Part shown: piece by piece, positions 47,876 through 56,271 of the stretch | How positions within the stretch are numbered: position 1 is the stretch's first letter | How the letters are laid out: each line of letters starts with the position of its first letter | Origin: G965233625 sp965233625 | GTDB lineage: Bacteria; Planctomycetota; Planctomycetia; Pirellulales; Pirellulaceae | Reading direction: 5' to 3' | Assembly (NCBI GenBank): GCA_965233625.1 | Contig: OZ247499.1 | Coordinates: 5,456,001 to 5,520,000, forward strand | Length of the DNA stretch: 64,000 nucleotides | Notes under the pieces: model-generated | Told to the model about the DNA's origin: nothing | Database searches by the model: none | What the model saw: only the letters and a program-made list of their open reading frames with translations | Position numbers and translations under genes: made by a program

Positions 47876-48880
47876 ATGAGACGAAGGACTGTCTCGTTGG
47901 GAGTGCTGTTGTACGTTGCAGCAGCCACCGTCACGTCGGGGTCAAAGGCCTCTGGGGCGGAGCCTCCCTCATCGCCGGTGTATCTTCCCGCCCAGCTTCA
48001 ATGGGTCAACTTCGAGATGGTCATGGGCCGGCTGACACTCAGCAGCGCCCGCTATCGCTCGAACAAGACACGCACCGTTCTGGATGAAGCGTCTGGCACC
48101 CGGCAGGTTTTCTCGCTGAGTGTAGAACGCAGTGGAACAACCGCCCGCTTTGAACTCAACCAGCCGCAATCGCAGTTGACCATCACGGTAAAACAAAATG
48201 GCTCTGCCCGGCTGACGTTGATTCCACTTGAAGATCCCGGCGCCATCACGCCCGTTCAGGCGGTTCAGGTTGTGTTTGAACAACCTTCAACTGGCGATAT
48301 GAAACTGGTTATCGGCAGCGGAAGCCACGCCCGTGAATACAAGGCGAAAAGTTTCTGGCATCTTGCCATCGCTCAGCCGGAAGTCACCGCCACGCACCTG
48401 ACGCCCCTGCTGCACAAGCTGCGGCCGCACTGGCATCTGGACGTTGCGCACAACGACCTTGAACGCGCCGTGCTGACGGCGCCAGCCGCTTACCGCGTGG
48501 ACCGCAAACGGGTGACTCAACTGGTGCAGCAGCTTCGCGCCAACAAGTTCGCCGAGCGGCAGCAGGCTTACCTGGAACTCATGGAAATGGGCCAGGGCGT
48601 GTTGACGGTGCTGGATCAGTTCGACCGGAACACCCTCGACCGCGAACAGCAGTTCCGCATCGCCGCGATCCGCTCGTCGCTGACGGTGACCACCGGCGAT
48701 ACACCCGCCCGCATGGCCCGCTGGCTCTACGAAGACCAGATGGTCTGGCTGGCTCTGATGAACCGCGGCGAGCTGAAGACCCGTCGCATTGCGGCCGCCC
48801 GGCTCACCAATATCACAGGCAATGAGCACCGGGTGGAAGAAGATGCACCCAGCACGCGCGTTGCCGGGAAACCACGGTAA
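47876..48880 (+). CDS. Exported protein of unknown function with helical repeat region
   Basis: A 334-residue protein. The signal peptide (MRRRTVSLGVLLYVAAATVT) is followed by a beta-rich half (LTLSSARYRSNKTRTVLDE, FSLSVERSGTTARFELNQ, GSARLTLIPLEDPGAITPV). The second, helical half includes LVQQLRANKFAERQQAYLEL, reminiscent of the HEAT-like KFAxRQxA repeat seen after many planctomycete WD40 or exported proteins, then FRIAAIRSSL and RRIAAARLTNITG. The ATG at 47876 has AGGAG eight bases upstream; earlier in-frame starts would mask the signal. It is followed after six bases by the MazG-like gene, so the two are probably cotranscribed. Confidence 0.75.
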   Translation: MRRRTVSLGVLLYVAAATVTSGSKASGAEPPSSPVYLPAQLQWVNFEMVMGRLTLSSARYRSNKTRTVLDEASGTRQVFSLSVERSGTTARFELNQPQSQLTITVKQNGSARLTLIPLEDPGAITPVQAVQVVFEQPSTGDMKLVIGSGSHAREYKAKSFWHLAIAQPEVTATHLTPLLHKLRPHWHLDVAHNDLERAVLTAPAAYRVDRKRVTQLVQQLRANKFAERQQAYLELMEMGQGVLTVLDQFDRNTLDREQQFRIAAIRSSLTVTTGDTPARMARWLYEDQMVWLALMNRGELKTRRIAAARLTNITGNEHRVEEDAPSTRVAGKPR

Positions 48881-48886
48881 AACGGT

Positions 48887-49273
48887 TTGAACACAGGACA
48901 TTCATCCTCCGACGCGCAGACCACGGTCAGCGATCTGCGCGAACTGGTCCGCACTTTCGTCGATGCCCGCGACTGGCAGCAGTTCCATGCGCCGAAGAAT
49001 CTGACAATGGCTCTGGCCATTGAAGCGGCGGAACTGATGGAGCATTTCCAGTGGCTCACCGTTGCGGAGTCACGCGAGCTTGCAGACCCGGACAAACGCA
49101 CCGCGGTAGGCGAAGAACTGGCCGACGTGCTCTGCTACGCTCTGGCGATCGCCAACGAACTTAACATCGATGTTGCCACCGCCATGCGCGACAAGATGAA
49201 AAAGAACGAAATCAAATACCCCGCCGCAGAATACCGCGGGCGTTACGGGCCAGAAGACAAACGCCAGGATTAG
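48887..49273 (+). CDS. MazG-like nucleotide pyrophosphohydrolase
   Basis: A 128-residue all-alpha NTP pyrophosphatase of the RS21-C6/iMazG type, which hydrolyses (d)NTPs such as dCTP to monophosphates for pool cleaning. Signatures: LTMALAIEAAELMEHFQWLT (the E-x-x-E metal ligands) and GEELADVLCYALAIANEL (the E-x-x-D ligands), then the closing KMKKNEIKYPAAEYRGRYG. The start appears to be the TTG at 48887 because no ATG or GTG lies before the first conserved helix. It is cytosolic and follows the exported protein gene by six bases. The substrate cannot be fixed from sequence. Confidence 0.88.
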   Translation: MNTGHSSSDAQTTVSDLRELVRTFVDARDWQQFHAPKNLTMALAIEAAELMEHFQWLTVAESRELADPDKRTAVGEELADVLCYALAIANELNIDVATAMRDKMKKNEIKYPAAEYRGRYGPEDKRQD

Positions 49274-49293
49274 CGCCGGCACAGTGACACAAC

Positions 49294-49962
49294 TTAGTCA
49301 CTAACATCTCCAGCCGGCATCTTCTGCCGGACGATGGCTTCAAGCTGATCCACCACCGCTTCCAGCGAAAGGCCATCGGTGGTTAGTTCCACCGCATCGT
49401 CTGCTTTTCGCAGGGCGCCGGTTTTGCGTGATTGGTCTTCCTCGTCGCGTTGCTGCTGCTGGGCAAGCACCGTTTCGTAATCGGCGCACAGTCCGCGACC
49501 AGCCAGATCTGCCACGCGGCGGCGGGCGCGTTCTTCGGGCGAAGCGGTGAGAAAGATCTTGCAGGCCGCGTTGGGAAACGCAACGGTGCCCTGATCGCGG
49601 CCTTCGGTCACGGTGTCGCGGCTGTTGCCAATCGTACGCTGAATGCTGACCATCCGCTGCCGGACCTGCGCGTTGTCCGCGACATAACGGATCTTGGAAG
49701 TCACTTCGGGCGTGCGGATTTCCTGGGTCACGTCGTGACCGTCCAGCAGCACATAGTCGTCCGCGAAGTCAATCGTCGCCGCAGCCACCACCGACTCAAC
49801 GTGCTCCGCATCGTCAAAACCTTTGCCGGCGTTCATCACGGCCAGCGCCGCCGCCCGGTACATGGCGCCGGTGTCTAAGAATTCAAAGCCCAGCCTTTCA
49901 GCAAGCTGCCGCGCCACAGTGCTTTTCCCGGCGCCGGCGGGACCATCGATGGTCACAATCAT
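49294..49962 (-). CDS. cmk: cytidylate kinase
   Basis: A 222-residue CMP/dCMP kinase that phosphorylates CMP and dCMP with ATP in pyrimidine nucleotide synthesis. The P-loop is DGPAGAGKST (residues 6-15), followed by LGFEFLDTGAMYRAAALAVM, the NMP-binding region, GRDQGTVAFPNAACKIFLTA, and the lid segment SPEERARRRVADLAGRG. The length and all motifs are normal. The ATG at 49962 is preferred over an upstream in-frame start because MIVTIDGPAGAGKS is the typical N-terminus. It is convergent with the MazG-like gene, 20 bases away. Confidence 0.94.
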   Translation of the reverse strand: MIVTIDGPAGAGKSTVARQLAERLGFEFLDTGAMYRAAALAVMNAGKGFDDAEHVESVVAAATIDFADDYVLLDGHDVTQEIRTPEVTSKIRYVADNAQVRQRMVSIQRTIGNSRDTVTEGRDQGTVAFPNAACKIFLTASPEERARRRVADLAGRGLCADYETVLAQQQQRDEEDQSRKTGALRKADDAVELTTDGLSLEAVVDQLEAIVRQKMPAGDVSD

Positions 49963-49973
49963 AAAGCGATCGC

Positions 49974-50036
49974 AGGACAGGCTCCCGCCTGCCTTCCAGA
50001 GGGACATTAACATCAGCAGGGCAGGCGCCTGCCTTA
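49974..50036. repeat. Dispersed palindromic repeat, family 1 (double copy)
   Basis: A degenerate copy (CAGGACAGGCTCCCGCCTGCC) is followed 34 bases later by an intact GGCAGGCGCCTGCC at 50020-50033 just upstream of cmk. Confidence 0.55.
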
Positions 50037-50078
50037 CGGATATGATGTTGTGGCGTTATCTAATTGCCACATCTGGTC

Positions 50079-50160
50079 CCCTCGCCCCTTGGGGAGAGGG
50101 TTAGGGTGAGGGGGTACAGCATGCATCCTTTATTCACACTTTGCGGAGCGTGAACCGGAC
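50079..50160. repeat. Dispersed repeat, family 2 (long copy)
   Basis: TCCCCTCGCCCCTTGGGGAG then AGGGTTAGGGTGAGGGGG, followed by ACAGCATGC and a GTGAACC block. It matches the copy at 27813-27900 over most of its length. Confidence 0.65.
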
Positions 50161-50202
50161 GGACAAAAGCTTCTTGTGGCTTTCAAGAAATAGAAAGCGG
50201 AC

Positions 50203-50257
50203 TCCCCCTCATCTGGCCTAACGGCCTGTCTTCTCCCCAGAGGGGCGAAGAGGGATC
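50203..50257. repeat. Dispersed repeat, family 2 (inverted copy)
   Basis: CCCCCTCATCTGGCCTAACG then GCCTGTCTTCTCCCCAGAGG then GGCGAAGAGGGA. It faces the copy at 50079 in inverted orientation, leaving about 90 bases between them in a MITE-like arrangement. Confidence 0.55.
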
Positions 50258-50350
50258 ATGTTGTTGACACAACATGACATCCGCACCCCGTACGAAACGG
50301 CGTGCTTTCATGAAGAACACGCCGCCCCGTTTTAGCTGTGCATCCTATCT

Positions 50351-50635
50351 CTAATACCGGCGTCCGCCCGTGGGGCCGCCTCCACCCCCGCGACGGTCTT
50401 CCCGCGGCCTTGCTTCATTGACGGTTAGCCGGCGTCCCTGCACTTCCTGTCCGTTCAACGCTTCGATGGCTTCGTTGCCCCCTTCGGACATCTCTACAAA
50501 ACCGAACCCGCGCGAGCGGCCCGTTTCACGATCGGAAATAATCGACGCGGATGTTACACCGCCATACTGTCCGAACAACTCGCGAAGCTCGTCTTCTGTC
50601 ATCTTGAAAGACAGATTACCTACGTACAATCTCAT
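50351..50635 (-). CDS. RRM-type RNA-binding protein
   Basis: A 94-residue single RNA-recognition-motif protein. RNP2 is LYVGNL at residues 3-8 and RNP1 is RGFGFVEM in the middle; the C-terminus is Arg/Gly-rich (DRRGGGGGPTGGRRY). Such small glycine-rich RRM proteins are found in cyanobacteria and planctomycetes and bind single-stranded RNA, often under cold induction. AAGGA lies eight bases before the ATG. A possible promoter near 50828 would leave a leader of about 190 bases, a layout that would allow post-transcriptional control. Confidence 0.93.
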   Translation of the reverse strand: MRLYVGNLSFKMTEDELRELFGQYGGVTSASIISDRETGRSRGFGFVEMSEGGNEAIEALNGQEVQGRRLTVNEARPREDRRGGGGGPTGGRRY

Positions 50636-50972
50636 CTACTTCGTCCTTCTTTAGCGCAGTCGTGGCGCACGCGAAAATAGGCAAATGCCTTGAGGGAAGA
50701 TCCGGGTGAAAACCACCACGGCTGAAGTCTCTGGAGCCGCGCTGTTAGGCGCTGCTGGACAAAGCAAAGGCGGGCCGTGCGGTCTTCATCTGTCTTCCAG
50801 TGGAGGCCCAAACCCCCACCTCATGGGAGTATAACCCATTTGCCAGACAGTTGAAAACTGATGCTAGCGCCACGGTGTGAAACTATGAGGGTTGCATGGA
50901 AATGGCTGCATCTCCCCTTCGTGCCTGCCGAATACACCCAAAGGGACTATTCTTCCAATTGAGGGGTATGTG
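50636..50972. other. Divergent intergenic region, probable long leader of the RRM gene
   Basis: A 337-base gap between divergent genes. On the minus strand a TATACT at 50833-50828 is the best -10 candidate for the RRM gene, though its -35 (TTCAAC) is weak. The leader it implies contains several short inverted repeats. The right end precedes the exported-protein gene. No small gene is visible. Confidence 0.35.
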
Positions 50973-51764
50973 ATGAAATGGTCGGCTGTATTTCTGGTGG
51001 CGGCAATGCTTTCTTCCGCGCACGTTGCCTACGCACAGCGGCCCGGTGCGCCCACCGCTCTGCCCATTATCGAGACGCAGGCTGGCGACGTTAGCGGATA
51101 TATCCCGACCAATGTCATTTCGATCACCGACGGGCAGACGTATCTAGAGCCCGACTTTTTCTTCCAGGGTCTGCGGCCGGACTTTTTCCCAAGCATCAGC
51201 GTCGGCGGCAAGCTCACCATCCCGGAAAAGGACGACCCGGATTTTTACGAGTCAGGCGGCGGGCTGACCTTTGGGGTCGAAGGAAAGCCAACATTGCTGT
51301 TCAACACGCAACGGCGGCCCGTTTATATCTCGCCGGTCTGCAACCTGGATGTCCTGGGACTTGGTTTCAGCGATCAGACTCAGCTGAATCAGTTGGGCGG
51401 TGTGGATAAAGAGCCGTCGCACATTTTTCAACTGGGACTCGCGCCCGGTGTGATGGTCCGCGTGCCTGTGTGCGATAGGGCGAACTTTGTGGCAAGCAGC
51501 GGCCCTTATATTTCGTACCAGTCTTCGCCGCTGCGGACGGTTCCGTTTGATCCCAACAAAGATCAGGCAATCGTCGACCGGTTCAACAACAACGACTGGG
51601 CGACGGGCTGGTTTGCCCGCACCGGCGTTGAAGTGCAGGGGCCGCTCGACGGTATCCACCGCTTCACCGTCGGCGTCGAAGGCTACACCACGCAGATGTT
51701 CACAGGTAAATCCCACTACGATCAGCGCGTAGGATTTACCTGGGAATTTGTGCTGCCAAGATAG
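50973..51764 (+). CDS. Exported, possibly outer-membrane barrel, protein
   Basis: A 263-residue protein with a signal peptide (MKWSAVFLVAAMLSSAHVAY then A-Q). The mature part is beta-rich: TNVISITDGQTYLEPDFFFQ, PSISVGGKLTIPEKDDPDFY, FVASSGPYISYQSSPLR, and a closing strand VGFTWEFVLPR with alternating hydrophobic and aromatic residues. This suggests an outer-membrane or surface barrel, but no family is recognised. The ATG at 50973 is chosen for the signal; GAGGGG lies upstream. It stands alone. Confidence 0.7.
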   Translation: MKWSAVFLVAAMLSSAHVAYAQRPGAPTALPIIETQAGDVSGYIPTNVISITDGQTYLEPDFFFQGLRPDFFPSISVGGKLTIPEKDDPDFYESGGGLTFGVEGKPTLLFNTQRRPVYISPVCNLDVLGLGFSDQTQLNQLGGVDKEPSHIFQLGLAPGVMVRVPVCDRANFVASSGPYISYQSSPLRTVPFDPNKDQAIVDRFNNNDWATGWFARTGVEVQGPLDGIHRFTVGVEGYTTQMFTGKSHYDQRVGFTWEFVLPR

Positions 51765-51785
51765 TGTGAAGTCGGCAGCGCGGCG

Positions 51786-52355
51786 TTAGGTCTTGACGCG
51801 TTCGACGTATTCGCCGGTGCGCGTGTCGATCTTGATGACGTCGCCCATATTGATAAACGCCGGGCAATTGAATTCGGCGCCGGTGGTGACTTTGACGGGC
51901 TTGGTCACATTCGTGGCGGTGTCGCCCTTGGCGCCGGGCTCGCAGTATTCGACTTCCAGCTCCACCTGATTCGGCGGCGTGAGCGTAATGGGGTTGCTGT
52001 TGAACAGCACCATGGAACACGCCATGCCATCGATCAGATACTTCCAGTTGTCGTCCACCTGCTCCGCGCTCAGTTCGTACTGTTCGAAGGTGGTGGTGTC
52101 CATAAACACGAAGGTATCCGCCTGCCGGTACAGGTACTGCACGGCGATTTCTTCCACATCCGCCGCTTCCAGCGAATCGCCGCCTTTATAGGTGCGTTCC
52201 AGCGTGGTGTTGCGGATCAGGTTCTTTAGCTTGCACTTATAGAATGCGTTGCCCTTACCTGGTTTGACGAAATTCATCTCCACCATCAGGTATGGTTCGC
52301 CGTCAATTTGTACTTTCAGGCCTTTGCGGAAATCGCTTGTTTTATAGGTCGCCAC
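51786..52355 (-). CDS. efp: elongation factor P
   Basis: A 189-residue translation factor that rescues ribosomes stalled at polyproline. It has the three-domain EF-P layout: KOW-like domain I with KPGKGNAF, where K34 is the lysine that is beta-lysylated in E. coli; domain II with TYKGGDSLEAADVEE and TFVFMDTTTFEQYEL; and domain III ending ETGEY-like as DTRTGEYVERV. The epmB-type gene, whose product makes beta-lysine, starts 51 bases away on the other strand, strongly implying that K34 is modified. Confident call. Confidence 0.97.
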   Translation of the reverse strand: MATYKTSDFRKGLKVQIDGEPYLMVEMNFVKPGKGNAFYKCKLKNLIRNTTLERTYKGGDSLEAADVEEIAVQYLYRQADTFVFMDTTTFEQYELSAEQVDDNWKYLIDGMACSMVLFNSNPITLTPPNQVELEVEYCEPGAKGDTATNVTKPVKVTTGAEFNCPAFINMGDVIKIDTRTGEYVERVKT

Positions 52356-52406
52356 GGATTTACCCTACTTCGCATCGTCAACGAGGACAGTTATGGTTTA
52401 ACAATC

Positions 52407-53429
52407 ATGCAGATTGTAACCACTTCCAGCGATTCTGTCCGCGCCCATCGCCCGGGGCAGTCGTGGCAGGCGGCGATGAAGGCCGCGATCCGCACGGCCG
52501 ACGATCTTTTCGCCACGCTGCGACTGCCAGCCTCTGCATTGCCTGCCGCCCGCCGCGCAGAGAAGCTGTTCCCGGTGTTCGCGCCGCAGGAATATGTCGC
52601 GTTGATGCAGCCGGGCGATCTTGCCGACCCGCTGCTGCGGCAAGTGCTGCCGGTAGGCGAAGAAGAAGAACCCGCGCCGGGCTTCACCACAGATCCCGTT
52701 GCCGAAGAAGCGGCCACGACCGGTCCCGGCGTGCTGCAGAAATATCCCGGCCGCGCGCTGATGATTGTCACCGGCGCCTGCGCGATTCACTGCCGGTATT
52801 GTTTCCGCCGTCACTTCCCTTACGAAACATCCGCTGGCGTTGCGCAGCGGTGGGCGCCCGCGCTGGAGACGCTGGCCGCAGATGCATCCTTAGAAGAAGT
52901 CATCCTCAGCGGCGGCGATCCGCTGACGGTGACCGATCCGCTGTTGCACGAACTGGCAGAACGCATCGCGGCCATCCCCCACATTCAGCGGCTGCGAATC
53001 CATAGCCGCTTGCCGGTGGTCATTCCACAGCGTGTGACGGCGGATCTCATCGCCTGGCTGCGTGGCACGCGGTTAACGCCCGCGTTTGTCATTCACTGCA
53101 ATCACCCGCGTGAACTCAGCCCTGAAGTTATCGCCGCCACCAGCCGGCTGATCGACGCCGGTGTGCCCGTTTACAACCAGGCTGTGCTGCTCCGCGGCGT
53201 GAATGACCATGCGGAAACGCTCACGCAGCTATGCCGGCAACTGGTAAACCACCGCATCACGCCGTATTACCTGCACCAGCTAGACCGCGTCGCCGGGGCC
53301 GCACATTTCGAAACACCTTCCGCCAGCGGGCCGCAACTCATCGAGCAGCTTCGCGCCGCCCTGCCCGGCTACGCCGTGCCGCAACTGGTGCAGGACATTC
53401 CGGGAAGAAGCAGCAAAACGCCGCTGTGA
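52407..53429 (+). CDS. epmB: EF-P beta-lysine 2,3-aminomutase-like radical SAM protein
   Basis: A 340-residue radical SAM enzyme of the lysine 2,3-aminomutase group, short like EpmB. The [4Fe-4S] motif is CAIHCRYCFRR (C125, C129, C132). Other family blocks: LQKYPGRALMIVTGACAIHC, EVILSGGDPLTVTD, RLRIHSRLPVVIPQRV, PVYNQAVLLRGVND and ITPYYLHQLDRVAGAAHF. It converts alpha-lysine to beta-lysine for attachment to K34 of EF-P by EpmA. The start at 52407 fits the family N-terminus. It is divergent from efp with a 51-base gap. No epmA is seen in the window. Confidence 0.93.
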   Translation: MQIVTTSSDSVRAHRPGQSWQAAMKAAIRTADDLFATLRLPASALPAARRAEKLFPVFAPQEYVALMQPGDLADPLLRQVLPVGEEEEPAPGFTTDPVAEEAATTGPGVLQKYPGRALMIVTGACAIHCRYCFRRHFPYETSAGVAQRWAPALETLAADASLEEVILSGGDPLTVTDPLLHELAERIAAIPHIQRLRIHSRLPVVIPQRVTADLIAWLRGTRLTPAFVIHCNHPRELSPEVIAATSRLIDAGVPVYNQAVLLRGVNDHAETLTQLCRQLVNHRITPYYLHQLDRVAGAAHFETPSASGPQLIEQLRAALPGYAVPQLVQDIPGRSSKTPL

Positions 53430-53439
53430 CACACTTGTG

Positions 53440-54063
53440 TCATTCGCCTACATCGCGCGGCGATAGGTTTCTGCCTCCGCCTCGCGATTCCATATCAATC
53501 AGACGCAGCCCAACTTCTTTCAGGTTCCACAACACCTGCATCGTGCGTGCCTGCTGCCGCGACCGCACAAGCGCCGGCGCCCCGATCGCGCAGACAGTCA
53601 TCAGCACCAGCAGCCCCGCGGCAAGATATCGCGCCCCGGTGGATTCGGACGCGAAAAAAGCCAGATGCGTCAGGAACAGCACCGCCGCCACCACGGCGAA
53701 GGGCCCGGTTCCGATTGCTGCCGGAACGCTTAGCAGCATCAGCGACCACAAGGCACCCAGGAAGCCGCAACCCAATGCGATCCACACCAGCAAGCGGCCG
53801 CGCACCGGGCTACCCGCGGGCAGCCGGTAAAGCATCACGTAACTCAGCAGCATCACGACATAGGGTCCGGTGATCAGGAACAACCCCATCGGAATCGCGA
53901 GAAGCTGCAGCAAGATGGAAGGCTTCGGTCCACCCGCCATGCTGACCACAAACCAGGGAAGGGAAAACGGCAGCAACTGCGATGCGATCACCACCAGCGT
54001 GATGGCGGCTTTGCTAATCGCCGGGCGGCCTTCCTGCCGCTCTCCCCAATCATCAAACGGCAT
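53440..54063 (-). CDS. Multi-pass membrane protein, unknown, with pseudopilin-like tail segment
   Basis: A 207-residue protein with about four membrane helices (ITLVVIASQLLPFSLPWFVV, LLAIPMGLFLITGPYVVMLL, LVWIALGCGFLGALWSLMLL, and a pair near 120-165). The C-terminal segment, LVRSRQQARTMQVLWNLKEV then GLRLID, resembles the post-helix part of DUF1559 proteins (ARxxARRxQxxNNLKQIGLAL), here placed at the end rather than the start. The ATG lies three bases after the sulfatase stop, so the genes are one operon. The function is unknown. Confidence 0.7.
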   Translation of the reverse strand: MPFDDWGERQEGRPAISKAAITLVVIASQLLPFSLPWFVVSMAGGPKPSILLQLLAIPMGLFLITGPYVVMLLSYVMLYRLPAGSPVRGRLLVWIALGCGFLGALWSLMLLSVPAAIGTGPFAVVAAVLFLTHLAFFASESTGARYLAAGLLVLMTVCAIGAPALVRSRQQARTMQVLWNLKEVGLRLIDMESRGGGRNLSPRDVGE

Positions 54064-54066
54064 CGC

Positions 54067-55554
54067 TCACTCGCTGGCGCCGGGTGTAGGTATCTTCAGG
54101 CTGCCATCCAGCAGGGCCGGTTCTTTAAACTGCTTCATCTGCCGGACCAGCGCTTTCAGCAGACGGGCCGCGGCTGGCCGGTGCTCTGCGACTTCGTAAA
54201 CATTTGTCAGTTCGTCCGGGTCGTTCTGCAAATCAAACAGCCACGGCTTATCACTGGTGGAAAGCACAAGCTTATAACGCGGATCGATAGCAGCCACCCA
54301 GCGACCGCCGGCATTGCGGATATAGGCCACCCGGTCGTCGCTGATGACAGCTTCGCCCGTGGTGAAATCCGTGGCGCCATTGCGACCGTGAAACACGGGC
54401 AGGTCGCCTTCAACCTGCATCAGACTTAAAACCGTGGGGGCGAAGTCAGCGGTTGTGTAGGCGGACTTAATCACCTTGCCCGGCTTGATGCGCTGCGGAT
54501 AACGCACCACAAACGGGATGCGGGCCGAGGTTTCGTAGGGCAGCCCTTTGTTCAGCCGGCAGTGTTCGCACATCATGTCGCCGTGGTCCGAAGTAAACAC
54601 AACGATCGTATTTTCTTTCAGTCCGGCGTCATCCAGGTACTTGAGCAGACGGCCGACGTTATCGTCGATACATCGCACCATGCCGAAATACTTGGCCATG
54701 CTCTGTTGATTGATGTTCTTCAGCAAGCCGCCTTTCTGCTGGTTCCAGCCAGGGATGACGGCGTCTTTCTTAAGCGTGGCGATCATGCTGGCAGGCTTCT
54801 TGAAAACGAAGTTCTGGTACTTCGTATCGTACGGCGCCCGCACGGTGTTGGGCCCGTGCGGATCGGGCAGCGAGAGCATAATGCAGAACGGTTTGTCGCC
54901 CGCCTTCTGCATCAGTTCCAGCGTGCGGCTGGTGAGAAAATCGGTGGAGAAGCTGTCTTCATCCGCACCGTCCAGGCCGTAGCTGGGCCGGCCGCGTTGA
55001 TCCACAGCAGCCACCTTGGCGCCGGATTCTGTGACGACGTACTTCTTCCAGTGCCCGCGGTTAAACATGTAGCGGTTGTCGGCAAAGCCAAACTGCCGCT
55101 TGGGCGCCCAGCCCGGCTTGGCGGCGCCGTCCAGATGCCATTTGCCCACATAGCCCGTGAAGTAACCCTGCCTTCGCAGCACTTCGGCAAAGGTCACCAC
55201 ATCGTCGCGCAGCGGCAGATTATTAGAAGGGGCGCCCGTCGCCTGCGGGTACAGGCCGGTCATCAGCGACGCACGCGAAGGCGTACACACAGGCGAAGCC
55301 GCATAAAACCGCGTGCAGATGGCGCCCTCGCTGGCCAGCGAATCAATATGCGGCGTTTCCACCCGCACACCCCGCCCCCAGACATGCGCCTGATCGTAAC
55401 TCAGCTGCTTGCGGTAACAGCCCAGCGTACGGAAGTTATGCTCGTCCGTCTGAACAATCAGCAGATTCGGCCGCTTCGCCGCCAACGCCGGTTGGGCAGC
55501 GAAAAAGACCAGACTCAAAACAATGGCCAGACGGACAAGTGCATCGCGATTCAT
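54067..55554 (-). CDS. Exported sulfatase
   Basis: A 495-residue type I sulfatase. The signal peptide (MNRDALVRLAIVLSLVFFAA then QPALA) is followed by metal-binding PNLLIVQTDEHN and the formylglycine signature CTPSRASLMTG, in which C90 is converted to formylglycine. Later motifs are GYVGKWHLDG, LSLPDPHGPN and VVFTSDHGDMM. It hydrolyses sulfate esters, probably of a sulfated polysaccharide, in the periplasm or outside. The enzyme needs an anaerobic- or FGE-type maturase, not found here. The membrane protein at 53440 follows three bases later. Confidence 0.95.
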   Translation of the reverse strand: MNRDALVRLAIVLSLVFFAAQPALAAKRPNLLIVQTDEHNFRTLGCYRKQLSYDQAHVWGRGVRVETPHIDSLASEGAICTRFYAASPVCTPSRASLMTGLYPQATGAPSNNLPLRDDVVTFAEVLRRQGYFTGYVGKWHLDGAAKPGWAPKRQFGFADNRYMFNRGHWKKYVVTESGAKVAAVDQRGRPSYGLDGADEDSFSTDFLTSRTLELMQKAGDKPFCIMLSLPDPHGPNTVRAPYDTKYQNFVFKKPASMIATLKKDAVIPGWNQQKGGLLKNINQQSMAKYFGMVRCIDDNVGRLLKYLDDAGLKENTIVVFTSDHGDMMCEHCRLNKGLPYETSARIPFVVRYPQRIKPGKVIKSAYTTADFAPTVLSLMQVEGDLPVFHGRNGATDFTTGEAVISDDRVAYIRNAGGRWVAAIDPRYKLVLSTSDKPWLFDLQNDPDELTNVYEVAEHRPAAARLLKALVRQMKQFKEPALLDGSLKIPTPGASE

Positions 55555-55735
55555 CAGCAGAACTTCCCAGCAGAAGCTAAAGAAAGAAGATTAATCCGCC
55601 CGTATTCTACTTCGCCCGCAAAATGCATGCGCAGCCATTCCACCCATGACGCGCGTCGCATCCAACCAGGCTTAAACGGTTGCCATCATTAACTTTCCAA
55701 CATCCACAACCAAAGCAGACACACCACCAGCGCAC

Positions 55736-55773
55736 AAAAAAACCCGGAAAGCCATCAAATCAGGCATCCCGGG
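55736..55773 (-). terminator. Rho-independent terminator after tRNA-Lys
   Basis: On the minus strand CCCGG(GATGCC)...(GGC)TTTCCGGG is followed by seven T residues (55742-55736). CCCGG/CCGGG and GCC/GGC pair. It starts five bases after the tRNA. Confidence 0.7.
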
Positions 55774-55777
55774 CAAG

Positions 55778-55850
<73 letters not shown>

Positions 55851-55862
55851 GACCATGTCTAG

Positions 55863-55890
55863 ATGATAGCCGAACGGCTGTGCTTGGCAA
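55863..55890 (-). promoter_or_regulatory. Sigma-70 type promoter of tRNA-Lys
   Basis: TTGCCA (55890-55885), a 16-base spacer and TATCAT (55868-55863) place transcription start about six bases before the mature tRNA 5' end. Both hexamers match the consensus at five of six positions. Confidence 0.65.
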
Positions 55891-56271
55891 GGTGGCGCCG
55901 GTCCGGCTTAGCTTCATTTTCTTAATGGTGGGGAAAACGCCGGCGGCTGAGGCGTTTGATTGCCGCGGGCGGGCTTTTTTGGCGCGTTTGACAGGGCGTG
56001 GAGGTTTGCTGGACGCGTGTGGCGGGTCAGATTTCCGTTGCACGTTTTTCTTTCTGCCGGCTGTATCTACGGCGGATATCTGCTGCTGGCAGCTGCGGTT
56101 CCGGCGGCTGTTTTCCGTCAATTGGAAAAATTCTGACGGCTGCCCGTAGAAAACAGCAGATCGCCCGTAATGCTTGCGTGGAACATTGAGTTACCGAATG
56201 TGCAACGACGTTGGAAGGCTCTGCAACGGCGACGGAGCAGATTCATTCCAACCATCCGGGAGTTTTTAACC

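Larger units (their letters stand above)
49963..50350. other. Repeat-filled intergenic region upstream of cmk
   Basis: A 388-base gap in which two repeat families meet: family 1 palindromes at 49974-50036, a family 2 long copy at 50079-50160 and an inverted family 2 copy at 50203-50257. No gene is visible; the repeats leave little room for a conventional cmk promoter. Confidence 0.6.

Noticed and set aside
54562..55692. A 376-codon plus-strand frame opposite the sulfatase gene
   Set aside because: Antisense shadow; the sulfatase signature and signal peptide are on the other strand and the plus product is Arg/His-rich without any recognised fold.
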